Of a DNA stretch of 40,351 nt, positions 33,377 through 40,351 are shown piece by piece. The notes beneath the pieces are model-generated. The model saw only the letters and a list, made by a program, of their open reading frames with translations. It did not search any database and was not told the origin of the DNA. The DNA is from an uncultured Bacteroidales bacterium (lineage in GTDB: Bacteria; Bacteroidota; Bacteroidia; Bacteroidales; UBA932), in the NCBI GenBank assembly GCA_947177525.1, contig CAMWUW010000011.1, positions 1-40,351 of the forward strand, read 5' to 3'. The first letter of the stretch is position 1. Each line of letters opens with the position of its first letter. The translations under genes were made by a program, and so were the position numbers.

Positions 33377-34333
33377 ATGAAAGACGAAAAACTATATAGC
33401 TATTTCAACAATTCAGCTGATACAGAAGACATTATCCAGATAGAGGAGTGGCTGAAAGCCGATCCGCATCATCAGAAAGAGTTTGATGATGCCCATGCCG
33501 TGTACAACGCCATGGCTTTTCAGGAAGCCAACTATGTCCCTGCCCATACAGCCGGAAAACCGCGCAGGACGGCTTTACGTTTCTGGAAGCCATTATGCGG
33601 AGCGGCAGCCTCGCTTCTGCTTGTCGCACTGGCAGGATATGTCGGGAAATATGCCGGGGAGGAGATTGCGAATGACAGGATTGCCTCGTGTCTGAATGTG
33701 ATAGAAATACCTGCAGGACAAAGCATGTCAATTGTTTTGAGTGACGGCACCAAGGTGTTTCTCAACGGAGGCTCGCGCCTGGAGTATCCGCCTGTATTTG
33801 CCAAAGACGTGCGTCATGTGAAGCTTTCGGGTGAAGCCTTCCTCAATGTTGAACATGACGAGGCTCATCCATTCCGCGTTGAGACCTTTGATTCAATGAT
33901 AGAAGTGCTCGGAACAGAGTTCAATGTATATGCCGACGAAGAAAACGGACATTTTTCCACGACTCTGCTCCGTGGCAAGGTAAAGGTTTCCACTCTCGGT
34001 GACGAGGAGTATGAGCAGGTAATCCTCAGCCCGGACGAAAAGGCTACCCGTGTGGGAAGTCATCTTGTGGTGACAAAGGTTCCTGCCGATGATGTGGTCA
34101 GCTGGATCGACGGGTATATAAATATCGGAGGTGTCGGCTTTGAAGAACTTATGCACCGGTTTGAGGATGCATACAATGTGAGGATTGTGCTTGAAAGGAA
34201 AGATATAGGAGGCTATATGAGCGGAAAGATAAGGGTCTCCGAGGGCGTTGAGTTTGCCCTGCACCTTCTGCAGCAGTCTTGTGACTTTACGTATGAAAGG
34301 GACAAGACCACTGGAACTATAACGATAAAATAA
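33377..34333 (+). CDS. FecR-family anti-sigma factor
   Basis: This 318-residue single-pass membrane anti-sigma factor should hold the adjacent ECF sigma inactive until the outer-membrane SusC binds its glycan. The N-terminal cytoplasmic segment (about 1-65, with IEEWLKADPHHQKEFDDA) binds sigma. The transmembrane helix is about 72-90. The periplasmic FecR domain is about 108-205 (IPAGQSMSIVLSDGTKVFLNGGSRLEYP), with a C-terminal DUF4974-like domain about 255-318 (GFEELMHRFEDAYNVRIVLE) that contacts the receptor STN domain. The stop is 35 nt before the SusC gene, so FecR, SusC, SusD and the GH18-like gene form one operon. Confidence 0.92.
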   Translation: MKDEKLYSYFNNSADTEDIIQIEEWLKADPHHQKEFDDAHAVYNAMAFQEANYVPAHTAGKPRRTALRFWKPLCGAAASLLLVALAGYVGKYAGEEIANDRIASCLNVIEIPAGQSMSIVLSDGTKVFLNGGSRLEYPPVFAKDVRHVKLSGEAFLNVEHDEAHPFRVETFDSMIEVLGTEFNVYADEENGHFSTTLLRGKVKVSTLGDEEYEQVILSPDEKATRVGSHLVVTKVPADDVVSWIDGYINIGGVGFEELMHRFEDAYNVRIVLERKDIGGYMSGKIRVSEGVEFALHLLQQSCDFTYERDKTTGTITIK

Positions 34334-34368
34334 TTCTTATTCGGATTAATAACCAACTAAATTGATTT

Positions 34369-37300
34369 ATGCATAACATAATGATTAAAATCATCGGATT
34401 GTGTCTTGCCTTGGCGACGCTGATGTCTTCCTGGTCTGCTTCTGCGCAGAACAAGACGACGCTGACGCTTGATATGAAGGATGTTCCTGTTTCGCAGGTG
34501 ATGCGCGAAATAGAACAGAAGACTAAATTCGTTTTCCTGAACAAGGACGTCGATGTCAGCCGCAGTGTCACAATCAATATGACTGACAGGCCGGTGACAG
34601 ATGTTCTTGATTTTCTTTTTAAGGACCATGGCGTGGACTATAAGATAGAAGCCATGCATATCGTCATTTCAAACAGGACTCCTAAAACTTCAACGGGGGG
34701 GGGTACTGGCAATAATGTTCTGAGCGGAACTGTCGTTGACGCTTACGGAGAGCCTGTCATCGGAGTCGGAGTGCTTATCAAGGGCACTGCCATAGGCTCC
34801 AGCACAGACCTTGACGGAAAATTTTCTTTTGTCCTTCCTGCCGGAATGGAGACTTCCAGCCTGGAATTTTCCTGCCTCGGCTACAGCACGGTGGAGCTTC
34901 CTATCGGTGTGCGCAGGATCTTTGACATCACAATGCAGGATGATGCCATAATGATGGAGGCGACCGTTGTCACTGCCCTCGGCATCAAACGTTCTGAAAA
35001 AGCCCTTTCATACAATGTGCAGCAGGTGAATGCCGACGCACTTGTGGCCAACAAGGACGCCAACTTCATCAATTCCCTCAACGGTAAGGTTGCCGGTCTC
35101 AACATCAACGCCTCCTCTTCCGGAGTCGGAGGTGCCACCAAGGTCGTGATGAGGGGTACCAAGTCCATTTCCCAGTCTTCCAATGCACTTTATGTCATCG
35201 ATGGTGTCCCTATGTACACTTCTGCAAGGGATGGCTCGACAGAGTTCGGATCCCAGGGTTCCACTGACCCTATCGCCGACATCAACCCTGATGACATCGA
35301 GTCAATGTCGGTGCTGACCGGTGCTGCCGCTGCCGCGCTTTACGGCTCGGATGCGGCCAACGGTGCGATTGTCATCACCACCAAGAAAGGAAAGGCCGGA
35401 AAGGTGACTGCAACTGTCACTGCCGGAGTTGAGATGATGAATCCTTTCGTACTTCCACGTTTTCAGAATACCTACGGTACGGGTGACCTCAGCTCTTCAG
35501 TCGGTTCGATTGACCGCAGCTGGGGCGCGAAGCTCAATTCTGCAAACAATCCCAATTACAATCCTGCAAAGGATTATTTCAATACAGGTTTTGTGCATAA
35601 TGAAAGTGTTTCAGTGTCAATGGGTAATGACAAGAACCAGGCTTACCTGTCCGCTTCTGCCATTAACTCCGACGGTATTGTGCCGAACAATGGCTACAGC
35701 CGCTACAACTTCACTTTCCGCAACAATACGGCATTTCTTAAAGACAAGATGCACCTTGATGTAGGTGCAAGCTATATTCTCCAGAAGGACCGCAACATGA
35801 TCAACCAGGGTACATACAATAACCCTCTGGTCGGTGCATATCTTTTCCCGAGGGGAAATGACTGGGATGAGTACAGGATGTTTGAGCGTTATAATGCCGA
35901 CAGAAAGCTCTATACCCAGTATTGGCCTGTAGGAGATGCCGGCATGACCATGCAGAACCCTTACTGGATCAACTATCGCAATGTCCGTGAGAACAAGAAG
36001 GACCGCTTCATGCTCAATGCATCTCTTTCTTATGACATTCTGGATTGGCTGAATGTTGCCGGACGTGTGCGTATGGACCAGTCTTTCACTACCTATACGG
36101 AGAAATTCCATGCGACGACATCTCTTCAGCTCACAGAAAGTTCCCAGAACGGTCTGTTCGGCATAGAGCAGTCAAAGGACCGCCAGATTTACGCCGACTT
36201 CCTTGTGAACATCAATAAGAGATTCAGCGATGACTGGACATTCCAGGCCAATCTCGGTGCATCAATCTCGGATATGTTCAATGACGTGATGAAAAACAGG
36301 GGCCCTATCGCTGACGGTCTTTTCTCGAATGAAAAAGCTGGTCTTGCCAATGTCTTCAATGTACAGAACTTGAGCAACTCTCCCAAGACAACCCGTCTGC
36401 AGGACGGATGGCGTGAACAGACACAGTCACTCTTCGGCTCTGCCGAGGTGGGCTTCAAGAGCACATACTTCCTTACTGTGACAGCCCGCAACGACTGGCC
36501 TTCAATGCTTGCAGGTCCTCATTCAAACAGAAAATCATTCTTCTACCCTTCAGTTGGAGCTTCGGTTGTCATTTCTGAGATTATTCCGAATATGCCAAAG
36601 GAACTCGAATATATCAAGCTCCGTGGTTCATGGGCTTCAGTGGGTACTTCTTTTGCGCGCTACATCGCCAACCCTCAGTATAACTGGAACGGAAGCAGCC
36701 TGTCATGGAACATGAAGACCGACTATCCTGTATATAATCTGAAGCCAGAGCTTACAAATTCGTTTGAGGTCGGCCTTACAGTCAGATTCCTACGTGATTT
36801 CAATCTTGACGCTACATATTATCACACAAATACAAAGAATCAGACATTTGACCCTCAGATTGTGACAGGTTCCGGTTCTTCGAAGATTTATGTGCAGTCC
36901 GGAAATGTTATGAACCAGGGTCTTGAGTTCAATCTTGGCTTCAACCATACTTGGAATATGTTCACATGGAATACCAACTATACCCTCTCAATGAATGAGA
37001 ACAAGATCATTGAACTGGCAGACCATGTGTGGAATCCTGAGACGGAATCATATTTCAGCGTTCCGCAGCTTGATATGAAGGGTATGGGACAGGCTCACTT
37101 CATCTTGAAAAAGGGCGGTACGCTCGGTGACCTTTATTCACTCAGCGATTTCAGATATGACTCCAATGAAAAGATAATGGTTGACGAGAGCGGTAAGGTG
37201 AATGTCGGCACTATCAACAACAAAGACAATTATGTGAAACTTGGAAGCGTGCTCCCTAAGGCAAATATGGCATGGAGAAACGATTTCAAGGTAGAGAACT

Positions 37301-37752
37301 TCACCTTCGGTTTCCTGATTACGGCCCGTCTTGGCGGTATCGTATATTCAAGCACCCAGGCATATCTTGACTACTATGGTGTTTCAGAAGCATCTGCTGC
37401 GGCACGTGACAATGGAGGTGTATGGATTAACGGCGGGGACAATCTTATTTCAGCAAACAGCTGGTATACTACTGTCGGAGGTCCTGGCTCGCTTCCTCAG
37501 GCCTACACTTATTCGGCAACCAACGTCAGGCTTCAGGAAGCTTCTATAGGCTACACCTTCCCGCGAAAGATGCTTGGCAACGTATGTGACCTGAACATTT
37601 CCATTGTCGGGCGTAACCTGTGGATGATTTATAATAAGGCTCCGTTTGATCCTGAGGCTGTGGCAACCGTCGGAAACTACTATCAGGGTATTGACCACTT
37701 CATGATGCCTTCGCTCCGTAATTTCGGGTTTAATGTAAGACTTACTTTCTAA
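34369..37752 (+). CDS. SusC-family TonB-dependent transporter with STN signalling domain and G9 tract
   Basis: This 1127-residue SusC transducer has a signal peptide (about 1-27, ending WSASAQ) and a secretin/TonB N-terminal (STN) domain (about 30-102, LTLDMKDVPVSQVMREIEQ) that signals to FecR. A carboxypeptidase-regulatory-like domain (about 116-190), a plug (about 205-325, YVIDGVPMYTS, VLTGAAAAALYGSDAANGAIVITT) and the barrel, ending FGFNVRLTF, follow. Between STN and the next domain lies T109-GGG encoded by nine G (34695-34703). A gain of one G gives TAA after seven codons and a loss gives TGA after nine, leaving only a secreted STN fragment. The SusD partner follows after 7 nt. Confidence 0.93.
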   Translation: MHNIMIKIIGLCLALATLMSSWSASAQNKTTLTLDMKDVPVSQVMREIEQKTKFVFLNKDVDVSRSVTINMTDRPVTDVLDFLFKDHGVDYKIEAMHIVISNRTPKTSTGGGTGNNVLSGTVVDAYGEPVIGVGVLIKGTAIGSSTDLDGKFSFVLPAGMETSSLEFSCLGYSTVELPIGVRRIFDITMQDDAIMMEATVVTALGIKRSEKALSYNVQQVNADALVANKDANFINSLNGKVAGLNINASSSGVGGATKVVMRGTKSISQSSNALYVIDGVPMYTSARDGSTEFGSQGSTDPIADINPDDIESMSVLTGAAAAALYGSDAANGAIVITTKKGKAGKVTATVTAGVEMMNPFVLPRFQNTYGTGDLSSSVGSIDRSWGAKLNSANNPNYNPAKDYFNTGFVHNESVSVSMGNDKNQAYLSASAINSDGIVPNNGYSRYNFTFRNNTAFLKDKMHLDVGASYILQKDRNMINQGTYNNPLVGAYLFPRGNDWDEYRMFERYNADRKLYTQYWPVGDAGMTMQNPYWINYRNVRENKKDRFMLNASLSYDILDWLNVAGRVRMDQSFTTYTEKFHATTSLQLTESSQNGLFGIEQSKDRQIYADFLVNINKRFSDDWTFQANLGASISDMFNDVMKNRGPIADGLFSNEKAGLANVFNVQNLSNSPKTTRLQDGWREQTQSLFGSAEVGFKSTYFLTVTARNDWPSMLAGPHSNRKSFFYPSVGASVVISEIIPNMPKELEYIKLRGSWASVGTSFARYIANPQYNWNGSSLSWNMKTDYPVYNLKPELTNSFEVGLTVRFLRDFNLDATYYHTNTKNQTFDPQIVTGSGSSKIYVQSGNVMNQGLEFNLGFNHTWNMFTWNTNYTLSMNENKIIELADHVWNPETESYFSVPQLDMKGMGQAHFILKKGGTLGDLYSLSDFRYDSNEKIMVDESGKVNVGTINNKDNYVKLGSVLPKANMAWRNDFKVENFTFGFLITARLGGIVYSSTQAYLDYYGVSEASAAARDNGGVWINGGDNLISANSWYTTVGGPGSLPQAYTYSATNVRLQEASIGYTFPRKMLGNVCDLNISIVGRNLWMIYNKAPFDPEAVATVGNYYQGIDHFMMPSLRNFGFNVRLTF
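34695..34703 (+). repeat. Homopolymeric G9 tract between STN and carboxypeptidase-like domains of susC
   Basis: Nine consecutive G occupy parts of codons 109-112 (Thr-Gly-Gly-Gly) in an interdomain linker. One-base gain or loss truncates the protein within about ten codons. It is one of two such tracts seen, both near the 5' end of a susC gene. Confidence 0.85.
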
Positions 37753-37759
37753 TTGGAAT

Positions 37760-39382
37760 ATGGATATGAAAAATAGCATAATTAAAGCCGGAATTTTGTC
37801 GCTTGCATTTTTTGCGGCAGTGTCCTGTACCGGTAACTATTTGAAAATAAACACTCATCCATACGAAGTGAACGAAGAACAGATGAGGCAAGATGATTAT
37901 ATCATCGGAGCGACTCTGTCAGCAATCTGCGGAACAGTCGTGTCTACTGACGTGAACACAGCACAGTTCACGGACTGTCTTCTCGGAGGCCCTATGGGCG
38001 GATACTATTCCTCCACGGGAAGCTGGTCCAAGACCATTGACAACTTCAATGCTACGGATGACTGGACAAGAGTATTCATGTCAAGTGACAGGATTATCCC
38101 TACACTTTTTACCAATCTTAGGGAGTTGAATGAGATTACGGATGACCCTGTAATCCACAGCATGGCGACTGTTGTGAAGGTAGCGGCAATGCATAGGGTA
38201 ACTGACACCTATGGTCCTATACCTTACAGCAAGATCGGTGTGAATTCAGAGCTGCTTGTCCCATACGACTCACAGGAACAGGTCTATGACAGAATGTTCG
38301 AGGAATTGGATGCTGCTATTCTTGTCCTTGAGGACAATGCATCGTTGACCTATTCGGCCAATGCCGACCCTGTATATAGGGGAAGCGTAAGAAACTGGTG
38401 TAAATTAGCCAATTCACTGAAGCTCCGTCTTGCCATGCGTATCGTATATACGGAGGGCGGAAAGGAGAAAGCTGCCCGGAAATTCAAGGAAGTGATGGAA
38501 CACCCTATCGGAGCATTCACTTCAAATGCCGACAATGCGGCTCTTCAGCCGGTGGCATTCGGAGACAAGGGCAATCCTCTGTATACTGCTGTCAAGTATA
38601 ATCAGATTGCCGGTTCAGAGACTGGCGGAGATACTCATGCGGCTGCAGAAATCACTTCATATATGACAGCTTACAATGATCCGCGTTGTGAGAAATATTT
38701 CATCAAGTCAGAGTTTGCTGATAAGGATTTCATGTATACCGGAGCACTTATCAGTGTGGTCAAGCCTCCGCTTGGAACTGTCGGCAGAAAGTATGCCGGT
38801 GTAAATATCGGATACAATGACCCTCTGCAGTGGATGAATGCGGCTGAAGTCGCATTCCTTAAGGCAGAAGCCGTTGTCCTCGGAGTTATCAGCGGTGATG
38901 CAGGCGAGTACTACAATGAAGGTATAAGGCTTTCATTTGATCAGCACGGTGTGGCTTCGGCCTATGCGTCTTACATGAGCAATGAGGAAAAGGCTCCTGT
39001 CACCTACGTCAATCCGGAGGGTGAAAGCCGTCCGGTGGCCTTGACTGATATTGCTGTCAAATGGGATGACGCTGCCACGGATGCCGAGAAGCAGGAGCGT
39101 ATAATCATCCAGAAATGGATTGCTAACTTCAATCTCGGAAACGAGGCCTGGGCAGACCACCGCCGTACCGGATATCCTAAATTTTTCCCGGCTTCAGATG
39201 AAGGTAATATGAGCGGCGGAATCGTGGACAACTCATTCGGAGCACGCCGTATGCCTTATCCTCAGGATGAACGTACCAGCAATGCTGAGAATTATTCCTA
39301 TGCCGTCGCAAATCTTCTCGGCGGAAGGGACAATATGGCCACAAGAGTATGGTGGGACTGCAACCCGGCAGTGAATAAATAA
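37760..39382 (+). CDS. SusD-like outer-membrane lipoprotein (SusD_2 type)
   Basis: This 540-residue SusD-like lipoprotein is anchored at the Cys of AAVSC (about residue 23). The sequence fits the SusD_2/RagB group found next to STN-type SusC: MHRVTDTYGPIPYSKIG (about 144-160), WCKLANSLKLRLAMRIVYTEGGKEKAARKF and, near the end, IIIQKWIANFNLGNEAWADHRRTGYPKF. An ATG at 37766 is an alternative start that removes two residues. It pairs with the SusC 7 nt upstream and precedes a GH18-like lipoprotein by 19 nt. In characterised Bacteroides relatives this order (SusC, SusD, GH18-like) handles host-type N-glycans; that is a family-level hint, not shown here. Confidence 0.88.
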   Translation: MDMKNSIIKAGILSLAFFAAVSCTGNYLKINTHPYEVNEEQMRQDDYIIGATLSAICGTVVSTDVNTAQFTDCLLGGPMGGYYSSTGSWSKTIDNFNATDDWTRVFMSSDRIIPTLFTNLRELNEITDDPVIHSMATVVKVAAMHRVTDTYGPIPYSKIGVNSELLVPYDSQEQVYDRMFEELDAAILVLEDNASLTYSANADPVYRGSVRNWCKLANSLKLRLAMRIVYTEGGKEKAARKFKEVMEHPIGAFTSNADNAALQPVAFGDKGNPLYTAVKYNQIAGSETGGDTHAAAEITSYMTAYNDPRCEKYFIKSEFADKDFMYTGALISVVKPPLGTVGRKYAGVNIGYNDPLQWMNAAEVAFLKAEAVVLGVISGDAGEYYNEGIRLSFDQHGVASAYASYMSNEEKAPVTYVNPEGESRPVALTDIAVKWDDAATDAEKQERIIIQKWIANFNLGNEAWADHRRTGYPKFFPASDEGNMSGGIVDNSFGARRMPYPQDERTSNAENYSYAVANLLGGRDNMATRVWWDCNPAVNK

Positions 39383-39401
39383 TTAATCATTTGATAGTTA
39401 T

Positions 39402-40351
39402 ATGAAAAAGATATTTATAGTCCTCATTGCATCCGTCCTTGCTGCAGTTGCCTGCAGCGACTGGACAAGGCCTGAGGCATTGGATTATATCCACAAAGGG
39501 GTAGAGGAGACAGATCCGGCAGGATATGAGGCATATCTGAAGTCAATCAGGGAGTATAAGGCCTCTGAGCACAAGGTGATGATTCTTAATGTCAGCGGTA
39601 CAGATGCATATCCTGTGTCACAATCGCAGCTGCTTATGGCAATGCCGGACAGTGCTGACTATATCTGCGTGAACAATCTGGATAATCTCCATCCTGAATT
39701 TGTAAAACAGATTTCCCTGGTCAAAGAGAAAAAAGGTACTTCCGTTGTCTCTTCCGTTGACTTTGCTGTTGCCTATGCAGACTGGCTTGACCATAAGATT
39801 GAACTTTCGGACAACGGAAGTCCTGCGCCCACGAATGACGAGTGCAAGGCATATTTCAAGGAGCACGCCCAAAAACAGTTTGCATACTGCGGGCAGTACT
39901 CGTTTGAAGGTGTGCTTGCCTCTTTTACCGGAACTCTCATCACTGATGAGGAAAGGGCAAGCATGAACGGTTTTATGGAGGCCGTATCTGAATGGAGGGC
40001 TTCAAATAAAGACAAGCTTTTCATGATGCGCGGCAATGTCAATCTGCTCACGGACAAATCCATCTTGGCCGAAACCAAATATATCATCTTGGTGATGGGC
40101 GGTGACAAGGGAGTGGCAAGCTTCAAGTCGAAAATCAGAAGTGTTCTCTCCAGTGTCGAGCAGAAAGACAGGATTATCTTCGAGGCAGTGACACCAAGTG
40201 CTGACGAACCGGAACCGAAAGGCGAGACAATCTATGAGGCTGCGGAAGACCTTGTCAAGCTCGGGGATTATACCTACGGAGGCAAAACTTATATCTCATT
40301 GGGAATTGCCGTGTCAAATGCAAACGATGACTACTTCAATGACAGCTATTT
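39402..40351 (+). CDS. GH18-like (BT1044-family-like) surface lipoprotein, probably non-catalytic, 3' end outside window
   Basis: The frame is open from the ATG at 39402 to the window end (316 codons seen). A lipoprotein signal ends at C18 (AVAC). The opening (SDWTRPEALD, YEAYLKSIREYKASEHKVMILN) and the strand pattern match the BT1044-like GH18 proteins that follow SusC/SusD in Bacteroides. Where the family has the catalytic DGxDxDxE strand, this protein reads FEGVLASFTG (about 168-177) with none of the acidic residues. It is therefore likely a surface glycan-binding protein built on a GH18 fold. The family assignment is by eye and the missing C-terminus could hold another module. Confidence 0.6.
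   Translation, partial: MKKIFIVLIASVLAAVACSDWTRPEALDYIHKGVEETDPAGYEAYLKSIREYKASEHKVMILNVSGTDAYPVSQSQLLMAMPDSADYICVNNLDNLHPEFVKQISLVKEKKGTSVVSSVDFAVAYADWLDHKIELSDNGSPAPTNDECKAYFKEHAQKQFAYCGQYSFEGVLASFTGTLITDEERASMNGFMEAVSEWRASNKDKLFMMRGNVNLLTDKSILAETKYIILVMGGDKGVASFKSKIRSVLSSVEQKDRIIFEAVTPSADEPEPKGETIYEAAEDLVKLGDYTYGGKTYISLGIAVSNANDDYFNDSY

Noticed and set aside
1..40351. CRISPR arrays, tRNA/rRNA genes, insertion sequences or integrases
   Set aside because: No spaced direct repeats, cloverleaf-like genes, transposase motifs or terminal inverted repeats flanking genes were seen.

Overview
The window looks like chromosomal DNA of a Bacteroidota member, probably order Bacteroidales. The evidence is three SusC/SusD pairs, an ECF sigma/FecR pair, PKD-domain surface lipoproteins, many short lipoprotein signal peptides, weak Shine-Dalgarno signals and TTTG / TAnnTTTG promoter boxes. 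Genus cannot be decided from the sequence alone. No rRNA, tRNA, CRISPR, transposase or integrase was seen.

Layout. (1) 1-3106, + strand: housekeeping and signalling genes. These are a MenA-like prenyltransferase, a CPBP membrane protease, and an ECF-type sigma factor overlapping a four-helix membrane protein. (2) 3138-9346: three GH20 beta-hexosaminidases, one on the minus strand and two in tandem on the plus strand, sharing a divergent promoter region. (3) 9542-29276, minus strand: a 12-gene run with no gap above about 46 nt. In transcription order it holds a ROK sugar kinase, SusC, SusD, a short SusC, SusD, a DUF1735 lipoprotein, two PKD surface lipoproteins, two GH16 proteins, a GH2 enzyme of the exo-beta-glucosaminidase type, and an AraC/XylR-like regulator. 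(4) 29737-32549, minus: an AspT/YidE-like transporter and a two-gene CHR (chromate-transporter family) pair. (5) 32685-40351: an ECF sigma factor on the minus strand, divergent from FecR anti-sigma, an STN-domain SusC, a SusD-like protein and a GH18-like lipoprotein cut by the window end.

How the parts fit. Regions 2 and 3 read as one polysaccharide utilization locus for a glycan rich in beta-linked hexosamine. GH16 proteins would cut or bind the chain, PKD lipoproteins and SusD proteins capture it, and two SusC pores import the pieces. Three GH20s and the GH2 then release GlcNAc or GlcN, which the ROK kinase could phosphorylate, with the AraC-type regulator at the operon end sensing a product. 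Region 5 is a second, separately controlled glycan system using trans-envelope STN-FecR-sigma signalling.

The most unusual signals are these. Two susC genes each carry a 9-base G/C homopolymer near the 5' end, and a one-base slip in either direction creates a stop within about ten codons (candidate phase-variable switches). A dispersed hairpin family occurs three times, with the same loop core and arms that diverge but still pair. One GH16 has the central Asp of its EIDFE motif changed to Tyr. The GH18-like protein lacks the catalytic acidic motif. The second SusC of the operon lacks its N-terminal extension and a recognisable TonB box.
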